Assembly (NCBI GenBank): GCA_964016875.1
Contig: OZ024734.1
Span: 56,189,496 to 56,253,495 of the forward strand
Origin: Fallopia convolvulus
Lineage: Eukaryota; Streptophyta; Magnoliopsida; Caryophyllales; Polygonaceae
Direction: 5' to 3'
Length of the DNA: 64,000 bases
The position numbers were made by a program, and so were the translations under genes. Of this stretch, positions 11,389 to 22,213 are shown one piece after another. The notes under the pieces are model-generated. The model saw nothing but the letters and a program-made list of their open reading frames with translations. It did no database searches and was not told the DNA's origin. Position 1 is the stretch's first letter. Each line of letters starts with the position of its first letter.

Positions 11389-11409
11389 GGTTCCCACAAA
11401 CGGCGCCAG
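11389..11409 (-). other. Primer-binding site of element E
   Basis: On the minus strand, directly after the LTR end TTTCAACA, the sequence CTGGCGCCGTTTGTGGGAA matches the site at 13865-13883 of element A (CTGACGCCGTCTGTGGGAA) except at two positions. Tat-lineage gypsy elements commonly have this motif at the start of the internal region. Confidence 0.65.
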
Positions 11410-11604
11410 TGTTGAAACCCGAGTTAATACGCGCTATAAACGGGATTTTAATAAATACTAACTCTTGGGAATTTCGTACAACCGAATGGTTTTCGTACGT
11501 GGATTATTCCTCCTCCCCACCCTTCAGCTGATTATTTTTGTACTCTTTACAAATAAAGCTTTTTGGACTTTATACTGTAAATAGCGCGATCTCACTCGAG
11601 ATCA

Positions 11605-13052
11605 AACACATCGAACTTCGACAAGCGAGATAGTTCTCGAGCCAAAGGTTTTTTTTGATGCTTATAAATTTCTCATAGCGTTGCTATTTATAGTAAATGA
11701 TTGTTCGGCGTGCTTGGCTTTTACCGATGTGGGAAACAATGTGAATTAGAGGATGCATTCGTTTCCACGCCGATCACACACATACATATTTGTTGGAGGC
11801 TTTTTGTTTGGTTTTACTCATTTGGGCCGAGCCCATTTATTTAGTTGGGTCAAGCCATCATGGCCAAGCCCACTTACATATACTAATTTCATGCTTTTTA
11901 TTCTTTTCGTACATGATGCACTTGTGTTTATATATTACTCCATGCACACGTTTGAAAATCAACTAAATCATGCATCATGCATGCGTTCATTAGTTTATGA
12001 TAAACTCTAGTATCGATCAAATGTGGTAAGTACGATTTTGTAGCCTTTTATTATTTAGCGGTTATTTCGCGCACCATCATACGCCACATGCATTTACTGC
12101 CTATGACTCGAATGTCTACAAGATCACATTACACTATTTAATTTCAGATCCTATTTGATAATATGACATAATATTAAAGATAAATATTTAATTATATTAA
12201 TTTGACTAATTTGTATCAATTAAAGTGTGAATTTTATAATTAATATAAACGACAAAGAACACATTTTATTTCACTTAAAACTGAAAACATGTGATAAAAC
12301 TAATAAAATACCTTAAAGTATATTTATTTCACTTCTAAAATGTATAAAAATAATATCTTGTGTTTTCAACTATATCAATTGTATTATTTTGTATAATACA
12401 TAAATTTAATTATGTAAAAATACAAATAATAGTTTTTAAAGATTTTTAACTTCTATTTCTCATATATATATATATATATCAATTTTTAATCAAAACATAC
12501 ACAAAATGGGTGTCTATGGGTAGATAAAAAAATAAAACTAATATTTTGAAAAGATAATATCATTTAATTGTCGAAATAAGCCTTAAAATTTTAATGTATA
12601 TGGAAAATAGAAAAATTGTCGATCCTTCGATAAGATCCAATGATTTGCTTTGAACCACACAACTTCATGTATTCGTTAGGTATTTTTTTTAAAAGGTAAG
12701 AATTCGGAATATCAAACATGCTTGGTGGTCCAAGAGGCCGTTAAAACGACAACCGTGAACGACTAAAATGTCAAAAAGAAGCCACACATGGCTAGTAGGA
12801 TCGCTAAAGGGTAGTACAAATCTTCGAAAAAGAAAGAGCAAAACATGATCGAAATCGGGGGTGAGTAAAGCACTAAAGGAATTAGCGCCACTGGTAACGG
12901 GTCAACCCATCCTAGGCTATGCGAATTGGGTAGGTGACATTCTCTCCACCGAAATGAAGGATCTTAATAAGCCACAGAGCACCAAGTGACATGGCCAACA
13001 CAACTCGATCCGATATAAAACACAACTCTAACTCCTCGGAAGATTAGCATGC
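11605..13052. other. Spacer left of element A, no gene seen
   Basis: On the minus strand it has a TATA-like CTATAAATAG near 11681-11690 and a CCCACATCGG motif, common in plant LTR and promoter regions, so the first few hundred bases may belong to an older LTR. 12010-12640 is very A+T-rich with a (AT)n run near 12465-12479. 12660-13052 has average composition but no recognisable coding homology. The last five bases (13048-13052, CATGC) are the left TSD of element A. Confidence 0.4.
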
Positions 13053-13864
13053 TGATGGTGTCCAAAATGGTAAAATAGGAACTGGGCCCTGGACACAAGG
13101 AATAAACCGATCCGACGAGACTCCCAAGGTGGATTCTGGGGCCCACCACCGCACCCATCTTTTAATCAAACAAAATTCCTATCTCCGCGAGGTCTTCCGA
13201 AACCTCGGAGCGAGGTCTAAACCTTGTTACCGACTCTGCTGACACTCTTGCCCATCTGAACCACTCAGATGGCGCCGTTCCCCCGAGCCAATCACCGGCT
13301 GCCTCACCTCCGGACCAATTAGAATCCTTGATCTCGGGCATCCCACATCGAGTAAACACCAAAATCCAGCTCCTCAGTTCTCTATAAATAGAGGAGAATC
13401 TCGTAGGTGGCAAGAGGTCGAAAAACATCTTGAACTCAAGAACTATCTTGCTCGTTGAAGATCGACGTGTTGAAACATCATCAAAAGACCTCGCTATAGA
13501 CAAGTGAAGTTCACAAAAAGACTTCAAGTCACATAGAGCTTCCGCTCACACTAAAGACCTCGCTACATAATCTCGCAAGCCCTCATCACCACGCTCGAAC
13601 TCAAAGCTCGGCCTCGCCACCAGAATCCATCAAGTGACCTGTAGGTGGTAGAATCTCGTAAGCTATTAGGAGATCTCGAACATAGTTAGATCGAGATCTC
13701 GAATACTCTTAGGAGGTCTAAGGTGTAAATCTCATTTGTTTGTAAACCCCGTAGCTTGCGACCTCGTTGTAATAAAACAATAAATAAAAGGCAAGTGTTT
13801 GCACAATCGATTAAAAGAATCTCGTTTCTTGTCTTCTAGCGACAGTTAATTTCGGGTTTCATCA
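13053..13864 (+). repeat. 5' LTR of element A
   Basis: 812 bp, TG..CA ends, about 96-97% identical by eye to 36219-37028. TATA box at 13383-13390. The region downstream of the TATA box is nearly identical in the two LTRs; most differences lie in the first 250 bp. Confidence 0.93.
13383..13390 (+). promoter_or_regulatory. TATA box of the element A LTR
   Basis: TATAAATA inside CTATAAATAG, about 480 bp before the LTR end and conserved in the 3' LTR (36549-36556). It would drive transcription of the plus-strand gag-pol RNA. Confidence 0.7.
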
Positions 13865-13865
13865 C

Positions 13866-13883
13866 TGACGCCGTCTGTGGGAA
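13866..13883 (+). other. Primer-binding site of element A
   Basis: TGACGCCGTCTGTGGGAA starts two bases after the LTR end. This position and motif are typical of the tRNA primer site in Tat-type gypsy elements. I have not matched it to a particular tRNA. Confidence 0.75.
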
Positions 13884-13945
13884 TGTCTTCATCCTAAGCA
13901 GTCTCCCTACTTGTGCAAACCTTAGCCTTGAACCCCCAAAAAATG

Positions 13946-15124
13946 GCTTGTCCAAACAACTTTTCCCCCCAACACCCCAATAACATGCCTGAGACCTCGC
14001 AATAGATGACCGCGGGACCTCCGGGTTGTCCGTTCGTGGTCCCTCCGGGTTGGATGTACAATGCCCCACAAAATCCCTACCTATTTCAAGGGTACGAGCC
14101 GGTCGGTGTGCCCCCGAACCCGTATCCCTACCCGGGCTATGGACATTACCAGCAGGGCTTCGCCCCCTCGTATGTCCCTGTCCCTGCTCTGGGCCAACCC
14201 CACTCTGAGTACGTACCCGCGTACGTCCCAAGGCCTGTGCCGGGACGCGAGACGTCCACCAACGGCTCGTTAACGGAGAGTCCTCCCCGGGACCCCATGC
14301 AGATCTCCCGGTCTCGCTCGCGATGTTCGAGGATGCGAGACACGGAGCTGTCCGAAACGGCAGGGAGTGCTATGTGCCTCATGAAATCGAAGTCGCGCCA
14401 TCAGCCCGTCAAGGTCGGATGTCGTTCCCCCTTCGTGGATGAGATTCAGGAGGCACCTATGCCCAAAGGTTTCCATTGGCCACAAATGGGGCTCTACGAC
14501 GGCACGGCTGACCCGGAGGACCACGTAAAGCAATTTGCTGTCCAAATGAATGTCAACTCCTACAATGACGCCATATTCTGCCGCATCTTCCCCACGACCC
14601 TGGACAAGGCCGCGATGACATGGTTCATAAGCCTCAAGATAGAGTTTGTGGCCTCGTTCGCACAACTCTGCGAATCCTTTGTCGCACACTTCAACGGCTC
14701 GAGGAAGCGCAAGAAGAACATGCGGGATCTCCGCGATATTGAGCAAGGAGAGAGCGTGTTGTTGGGCAACTTCTTCACAAGGTTCACCACCGCGGTGGCA
14801 GAGATCGCGCACATCGACGAATCATCGGTGCGAGATACCCTCATGGGCAACCTGTGTCCGGGGCCTTTCAAGACTTACATTGTAACATCCTCGACCAGTG
14901 CATACGTCATTTTGCATTAATATAAGAGTAATAGCATATGCATAGCATATTGACATGATATATAGTGAGTTTTTAAAAGTAATATTTATTTTCTAATTAA
15001 GTTTTTATATTTTAAAATTTTTTTAATTAAAAGTTAATTAATAATTATTTCAGGGTAAAGTTTGTAGTAAAGAAGATTTGAGGCGGAAAATTGCAATTTT
15101 GTAAATGTTTTTGCCGACTTATGT

Positions 15125-15182
<58 letters not shown>

Positions 15183-17314
15183 TGGACATCTTCATTCTTA
15201 AGAAATGAATGAGACAAAAAAATCCCCAGAGACAAAAAAAAAACCGAATTGAAGAAGGAGAGAATTTAAGATGTGATATTTTGATGTTTTGAATTTCGGT
15301 TGATTTTGGTAAAAGATCTCTTCTATCGGGTTTATATCTCGAAGTACAAGCGTGATTTGGTAAGTTTTTAATTAGTTAATAGTTTATCTGGATTTTATTG
15401 ATTTTTTTTCCAGATCTAGTCTACAGTTGCTTTTGATTTGAGAATCGATTGATCTATAGTTTTCAGAGGGTGTTTTCGATATTGGATTTATATTCGGTAA
15501 AAGATTTCAGAGTAATTTAAGGGTTTCGCTTTGTAATGATATTAGGGAGCCCTTTGATCAAGTTTTTCAGAAAGGTTTGAACTAGAAAAATATTCTTTTA
15601 TATATATAGTTTATCGATGTCAAGTTTTAAAGGATTTGGAATTATGCACAAGAAGTTATAATGCATTCTGACATTTTATTGCATTTGGGGTTAGAATTTA
15701 TAAGAGTAAATAGACTGTTTTTGCATTGGGTTATATATAGGAGCACAAGTCATAGATTGTGGTCAAAGAGAAAGGGAAGAGATATAGTATCTATCCTAAA
15801 CAGGTGAGTATAGACCGGAGATTCAACCCTATACGCTATATGTGAAATATGAATATATGGATATATGTGCTATTTGTGGTATATGGATATATGTGATATA
15901 TGTGCTATATGTGATATATGGGTATATGTTCTATATGAGTTATATGGATAGATGTGATTGCTCTTAAATTTCCAGAGTTGTGTGCACAGAAAGCATGTTA
16001 ACAAATGACATATGATATATGGTTACATGATGCAAAGAGAAAGGGAAGAGATATAGTATCTATCCTAAACATGTGAGTATAGACCGGAGATTCAACCCTA
16101 TGCGCTATATGTGAAATATGAATATATGGATATATGTGCTATTTGTGGTATATGGATATATGTGATATATGTGCTATATGTGATATATGGGTATATGTTC
16201 TATATGAGTTATATGGATAGATGTGATTGCTCTGAAATTTCCAGAGTTGTTTGCACAAAAAGCATGTTAACAAATGACATATGATATATGGTTACATGAT
16301 GCACTTGATTGCATAGCATATTGCAATGAGATTAAAAGGACATGTGACTGTCTTGCCTTGAATTGTAATTCAGGAAATCTTCGAATTTCTTTGTTAAAGC
16401 GACCTACGGGTCATACAAGATCTTCAGACCATACAAGATCTTCGGATCATACAAGACCTACGGGTCAATCAGGAGATCTTCGGATTTCTTTGCAAAAGGG
16501 ACCATAAGAGTCAATATTTAGGAGATCTTCGGATTTCTTTGCTAAAGGGACCATAAGAGTCCATATATAGTAAACCCGGGGCAGATTCAGGCTTGACCAG
16601 TTCGCAGAATAATAAATCTGAAACATCAGCATTTGCATTTGCATAGTAATTAAATTCATATATGACATGTATAATATGTATGCATATGAACATGAAATAA
16701 ATGTTTGACTCTGTGTGAAATAATTGATGATGGTTTATATTCACTAATTATGCGACTCACGCAAATCGCAAAACAATTTTTCAGGTTCAGCTAGTTCTTA
16801 CCGACGTGTGTCTCTTTTAGAGGTCACATTCATACAAGTCGGTCAGCTGAAGCTCAATGCATCCTTCTCCTCCTCATTTTGCATCTTAGACATATGGGTT
16901 GTAATAGAAGTTAGAGTAATAGATGTATTAGCATAATAAGTAACTACCTAATGTGTGTGTGTGTGCGCAACCTTTTATGGTTGTTACTTTCTGCTTTGTG
17001 CTTACGTGAATAGTTGGTATATGTGAATTATCTACTTGTATAAGAAATAAGTTATTACAAAGTATATGTCATAGGGTATAAGGGTGTCATATACATTTTC
17101 TTGAAATGCCCGACGACGTACGACAACTTGTGCGCTCGGATCACGTCCCAGGTGTATGTCGAGGATGCCGCAAACCAGATCTCGCGACCAAAGACCGACA
17201 AGGAAATCGTCGCCGAGGCTAAAGAAAAGGCGAAGGTGGCCGCACCGGCCGCAAGGGATTCGTATGTAACGCAGGCCCAAAACCCCGTCAACAACAACAG
17301 CAGCAGGAACTACT

Positions 17315-17350
<36 letters not shown>

Positions 17351-17690
17351 GGAACAACAACCGCGACAACAACCGCGGGGCAGTTGGAACTGTTTCGGAG
17401 GAAAGCAGCGCGGTTATCGGGGCAAGGGCGGCCCTTTGTACAACCCAAATGAAAAGGGATGCGCCAACCCCGCATCAGGAGCCAACACCATACCTCGAGG
17501 CCCAAGTCAGGCTCAGGCCAACAACGTCGAGCGGCAGGCTCCCGCGAAGCAGGCGCGGTCTAGGTAGACAACTACACCCGACGGGTATATCCATACCATC
17601 TCTGGTGGACCATCGCTGGCTGGTTCAAGCCAGACGGAGAGAAAGAGGTACGCGAGGGCAAGCCACCATGAGCCCTCGGTATTTAGCGTT
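13946..17690 (+). pseudogene. gag of element A, split by solo LTR C1
   Basis: Structural polyprotein region. A first ATG at 13946 meets a stop after about 19 codons. The main open frame runs 14006-14880: a Pro/Tyr-rich N-terminus, then a Retrotrans_gag-type domain (SPFVDEIQEAPMPKGFHWP, LYDGTADPEDHVKQF, AAMTWF, LRDIEQGESVLLGNF). Reading resumes after C1 at 17097 with KCPTTYDNLCARI and a basic tail. The TSD TACAT (14876-14880 and 17092-17096) marks the break exactly. A (AAC)n run near 17310-17350 encodes poly-Asn. Downstream, the frame is interrupted by stops before the protease. No intact zinc knuckle was recognised. Confidence 0.8.
14881..17091 (+). mobile_element. C1: solo LTR of the C2 chromovirus family
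   Basis: Starts TGTAACATCC and ends GGGTGTCATA (the usual end in the family is TGTCACA). Flanked by a perfect TSD, TACAT. It aligns along its length with the LTRs of C2 (48671-51032 and 56863-58771), sharing GTGCATACGTCATTTTGCAT, the ATATGTG-rich stretch and GGTTGTAATAGAAGTTAGAG. It contains an (AT)n microsatellite at about 15127-15178 and a 269-bp tandem duplication (units beginning 15764 and 16033). No internal region is left, so it arose by LTR-LTR recombination after inserting into gag. Confidence 0.92.
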
Positions 17691-17699
17691 GCCCAGACC

Positions 17700-20600
17700 T
17701 TGCGGTCCCACGTAGGCTTGGCCTTCACCTTCAAAGATGCCGAGGGACTCCACATGCCGCACTCTGACCCCTTGGTGGTGCACGCTCAAGTGGGCTCGAA
17801 GATGGTGAAGCGGGTGCTGGTGGACACGGGATCCTCCGTGGACATCATGTACTACGACGCTTTCGAACAGTTGGGCATCTTCGAAACATCCTTGAAGCCC
17901 TACGTTGGGAAGCTCACCTCCTTCTCGGGAGATGAGGTCGACGTGGCAGGTCTCATAGACCTTTGGATGACGCTGGGCACCGGCTTCACGAGGAGGACCG
18001 AGATGGTGGAGTTCACAATATTGCACTTGCCTTCGGTGTACAATGCAATCACCGGGAGGGTATCCTTGATGAAATTCCAAGCGGTGGTCTCCATCTACCA
18101 CCTAAAGATGAAGTTCCCCGTCGATGGCGGGGTTGGGGAGGTCAAGGGCAACCAAGAGGAAGGTTGCATTTTCTACGCGACCTCGGCGAAACAAAAATGC
18201 CCGGTGTTCATGGTGGAGTCCCCCGGTGAGGCCGACCTCGAAGTTTGGGACTTCACGGTCCCCATCCCCGAGGCAGAAAGAAGGTGATAACCCCCTTCGG
18301 AAATGAGTCCGAGAAGATCTACCTGGGAGAGTGTCTCTCCGGAGAATCTGCGACGTCGTTGGAGGCCCTACTGTCCATATTCCACGATGCGTTCGCCTGG
18401 ACCGCCAAGGATCTCCGCGGCGTGTTGCGCATCGTGGCCCAACACTCCTTGAATGTCGACGTTACCACCCGCCCTGTGGTGCAACGGCGGAGGAAGATGA
18501 ACGAGGAAAGGGCAAACGCCGTAAATGACGAGGTGGCGAAGTTGTTGGCCGCAGGGTTTATCCGCGAGGTCTAGTACCTGAGATGGTTGTCCAACGTCGT
18601 GCCGGTCAAAAAAGCCAGTGAAAAATGGCGGGTGTGCGTGGACTTCAAGGACCTCAACAACGTGTCCCAAAGACAGCTACCCCCCTGCCCTCGATCGACG
18701 AGCTAGTCGATTCAACCGCGGGGCACGGGGTCTTGAATTTCCTCGATGCGTACTCGGGATATAATCAGATCTCGATGAGTCCGCACGACGAGTAGGAAAC
18801 GTCCTTCATCACGCAACGGGGTACGTACTGCTAAAAGGTCGACATCGTGGTGCGAAGCAAAACCCCGAAGAGCATTTGGCCGACCTCCACGAGGTCTTCG
18901 TGACCCTCAAGTACAATCGTCTCAGCCTGAACCCCGAGAAGTGCGTCTTCGGCGTGTCATCAGAGAAGTTCCTAGGCTTCATGATCAGCGAGCGCGGGAT
19001 CGACGTCAACCCCACCAAGGTCGAGTCGATCCTCTCAATGAGGTCGCCACGATCTCGCACTGAGGTACAACAGCTCGACGACACCGTGAACTACTTGGGG
19101 AGGTTTTGCTCCCGCTTGGCGGACAAGTCTCTTCCCTTTTTTGCTGCCCTCAAGAAAAACGACAAGTTTGTTTGGGACGAGGAGCTAGAGCTCGCTTTCT
19201 CCGAGTTAAAAGCCTTCCTATCAAAGCTCCCTACGTTGTCACTTCCAATAGCAGGCGAGGACTTGCAGTTGTATGTGGCGGTAAGCCCGGAGACGGTCAG
19301 CGCGGTGCTAACCAGAAAAGCCACACACCCAGTATACTTCACAAGTCGCGTGCTCCAGCTTGCGGAACAACGATACTCCCCGACAGAGAAAATGGCACTG
19401 GCTGTCGTGACCGCCGCCAGGCGCCTACGCCCCTACTTCCACGTGCATCCCATTCAGGTCCTCTCTGACCTCCCACTTCGACAAATCCTCCACCAGCCCG
19501 CCCTCTTCGGGCGAATAACGAAGTGGGCAGTCGAGCTCTCCGAGTTCAACATCAGCTACCTCCCGAGGACCGCAATGAAGGGGAAGGCCCTAGCTGACTT
19601 CATGGTGGAGGTCACCTTCCCCGAAACTGACGCAAGCTCGGAGGAGTGGAAGGTGTTTGTTGATGGCTAACGATGTGATGCCAATGGCGGGGCTGGCGTA
19701 TTTCTCGCTGGTCCCTCAATCGAGACGGAGTACGTCCTTAACTTTGCCTTTGATGCCACCAACAACGAGGCCGAGTATGAGGCCATGATTGTCGGGATAG
19801 AGATGGCGCCCCTCAGTGGAGCAAGCAAAATCAAGGTCTACACCGACTCCGAGCTGGTTGCACGTCAGCTCAACGGGCAATAGGACACCATGACAAGGTT
19901 TCTGCCTGCGTACCGAGAGAAAGTTAAGGCCTTGGTGTCGTGCCTAGAAACTTTCGCGGTGGAGTCCATCCCACGAACCTCCAACGTAAAGGCGGATGCT
20001 CTCGTGAGGTTGGGATCTGCCCTTCCCTTGGAAGTGGGGAATCGCATGATGGTGGAAAGAAAACTCTCGCGGAGTGTGACCAGCGAGTTTCTCTCCGTTA
20101 CTACTGCAGATTGGAGGTCCCCGATAACACGATATGTGGAGAGCGGTGTCCTCCCAGAGGACCCCGTAGAGACTAGGAAGCTGAAAATACAAGCGGCCCG
20201 CTACTGCGTCATCGGCGGCCGACTCTATCGCCGAGGCTACGCTGAGCCCAATTTGCTATGTGTACCGACCGAGTCTACAAATGATATCCTCTACGAGGCA
20301 CATGAGGGGGTCTGTGGCGACCACCCAGGGTGGCGGGCCTTGTCACATAAAATCACCCATCTGGGGTACTTTTGGCCCACTCTCCGACAAGACGCGAGGG
20401 CCTATGTCCAGAACCTCCAGCACGCCATAACCTCGCGTGTTTGCTCCATCCACGCACCATGCCTGTTCGCGATGTGAGGGATGGACATCCTCGGGCCCTT
20501 CCCCAAGGCTGTTGGCCAGGTGCAGTACATCTTGGTCATCATCGATTATTTCACGAAGTGGGTCGAGGAACAAACAATGGCAAAGATCACTGGGACGAAG

Positions 20601-21298
20601 GTCTGCGACTTCCTGTGAAAGAACCTCGTTTGCCGCTTTGGCGTCCCCATGACCATCATGACTGACCATGGCCCCCCAATTCGACCGCGAGGAGACTCGA
20701 ACTTTCTACTCTAACTTGGGCATAACCCTCAAGTTTTCCTCCGTGGCCCACCCCCAGTCCAACGGCCAGGTGGAGAATGTCAACGCCCGCATCTTGTCCG
20801 ATCTAAAGAAGCGCCTGGGCATGGCGCAAGGTCGCTGGGCGGAGCTTCTCCCACTCGTCCTATGGACATACCACACCACCGCGCGTTGCGCAATGGGAGA
20901 AACGCCTTTCACTTTCACTTATGGGGCGGAAGCGTTGGTCCCTTTGGAGACCTTGGTCCCTTCGGCGAGAGTCTTTGACTTCGATGAAAAGGAAAACGAG
21001 GCCAACCTCAAGGTCGAACTACTATTTAGAGACAAGTTGCGCGAGGTGGCAGACCTGCGATCCCGAGAATACAAACGACGCGTGGCGGTGTATCACGACA
21101 AAGGTCAGACCCCGGTTCTTGACCACGGGTAGCCTCATTTTAAGGCGTACCGAAGGCGCCAAGCTGGACCCCAATTGGGAAGGACCATACCTCCTCGGAG
21201 AAGAGGTCGCACCCGGAGCTTTCGAGCTAAAAGACAGCGTGGGACGAACCCTGAGCAAGACATGGAACATCGACCGAGTCAAAAAATATTATGTTTAA
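17700..21298 (+). pseudogene. pol of element A: protease, RT, dual RNase H, integrase
   Basis: Broken polyprotein in several frames. The protease at 17700-18287 has the aspartate motif VLVDTGSSVDIMY. RT starts near 18400 (NVDVTTRPVVQRRRKM, WRVCVDFKDLNN), shifts frame near 18660 and resumes at 18876 (LNPEKCVFGVSSEKFLGF). The central RT block with the catalytic YxDD is missing near 18835. The first RNase H is degenerate (19261-19600, VYFTSRVLQLAEQRYSP). A second, archaeal-type RNase H follows (19640-19885, WKVFVDG, ATNNEAEYEAMIVGIE, YTDSELVARQL) with TAA and TAG stops. Integrase is at 20100-21130 (GDHPGW, MDILGPFPKAVGQ, DYFTKWVE, HPQSNGQVEN), and the C-terminal conserved tail (DPNWEGPYLL, TWNIDRVKKYYV) ends at 21298. 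Dual RNase H places it in the Tat lineage. Confidence 0.87.
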
Positions 21299-21384
21299 AC
21301 TCTCCGAACTCTGTTGTTTCCAACAAGTTTGTGAATAAAGGGTTATGGTATTTTCAAATCTGACTCAAAAATGAAAATTTCTTA

Positions 21385-21690
21385 CAAAGTCCACCCCTCG
21401 CTTCCCGCTTAGGGTTGGAGATTCTCGGTTTTAAGTTACGAAGTCCACCCCTTGCTTCCCGCTTGGGGTAGGAGATTCTCGGTTTGAAGTTACGAAGTCC
21501 ACCCCTCGCTTCCCACTTGGGGTTGGAGATTCTCAGTGTTAAGTTACGAAGTCCACCCCTCGCTTCCCGCTTGGGGTTGGAGATTGTCGGTTTTTAGTCA
21601 CGAAGTCCACCCTTCGCTTCCCGCCTGGGGTTGAAGATTCTCGGTTTTAAGTTACAAAGTCCACCCCTCACTTCCCGCTTGGTGTTGGAA
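21385..21690. repeat. 54-bp tandem array in the 3' region of element A
   Basis: About five to six units containing GTCCACCCCTCGCTTCCCGC, TTGGGGTTGGAGATTCTCGG and AAGTTACGAA. It begins about 90 bp after the pol stop. It is the reverse complement of array 2 of element E. Confidence 0.88.
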
Positions 21691-21697
21691 ACAATCA

Positions 21698-21835
21698 ATA
21701 ATCATCATGCGGGATCCGAGCAAGGCTTGTGATCTCGGCATAATAATCATCATGCGAGATCCGAGCAAGGCTCGTGATCTTGGCATAAGAACAATTATGC
21801 GTGATCCGAGCAAGGCTCGGTATCGCGGCATAAGA
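21698..21835. repeat. Second small tandem array in element A, about 46-bp unit
   Basis: Three units containing ATCATCATGCGGGATCCGAG and CAAGGCTCGTGATC. Each has an imperfect palindrome around GATCCGAG..CTCGTGATC. Confidence 0.8.
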
Positions 21836-22213
21836 CCAGCGCCCGATGTGTCCTGAGGCTGCCACAAATATTGTGACACTCGGGCCATGGGGTTGGATCA
21901 GGATATGGTATATGTATACAATAGACTAAGATAATAAACACAAAACACAAACCATAAAATAAGGAAAGTCGCATAAAATTGCATAAAAGAAAGGCCGTGA
22001 GGGCCGAAGTATCTTCATTACAAACCCCAGCGGGGCCACCAACAAAAAAAAACAAAAAGTATAAACAACACATTAAACAGTCATTGGGCATCCTTCACTC
22101 TTTCGGGGCTTTGGCGGCGGGTTCCGCGGGGACGTGGGGGATCACATCGGCGTGGGAGGATGGCGCATCTGTCGCTTGTAGGGGGTCTACAGTGGCAAGG
22201 TCTGAACCTCCCT

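Larger units (their letters stand above)
9152..11604 (-). mobile_element. Element E: non-coding LTR retrotransposon derivative related to element A
   Basis: A sequence of about 120 bp occurs at 9152-9271 and again at 11410-11531 in the same orientation. Read on the minus strand it ends in GGTTTCAACA. Immediately beyond the right-hand copy (11389-11409) the minus strand reads CTGGCGCCGTTTGTGGGAA, a Tat-type primer-binding site, so the element runs leftward with its 5' LTR at 11410-about 11604. AACAC follows 11604 and also precedes 9152, a possible TSD. The interior (9272-11388) has no gag-pol and consists of four tandem-repeat arrays. One array is the same repeat as in the 3' region of element A. 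The left LTR appears to be missing about 75 bp at its inner end. Confidence 0.6.

Noticed and set aside
17032..17505. Minus-strand ORF of 157 codons with poly-Val
   Set aside because: Antisense of the Asn-rich (AAC)n part of gag.
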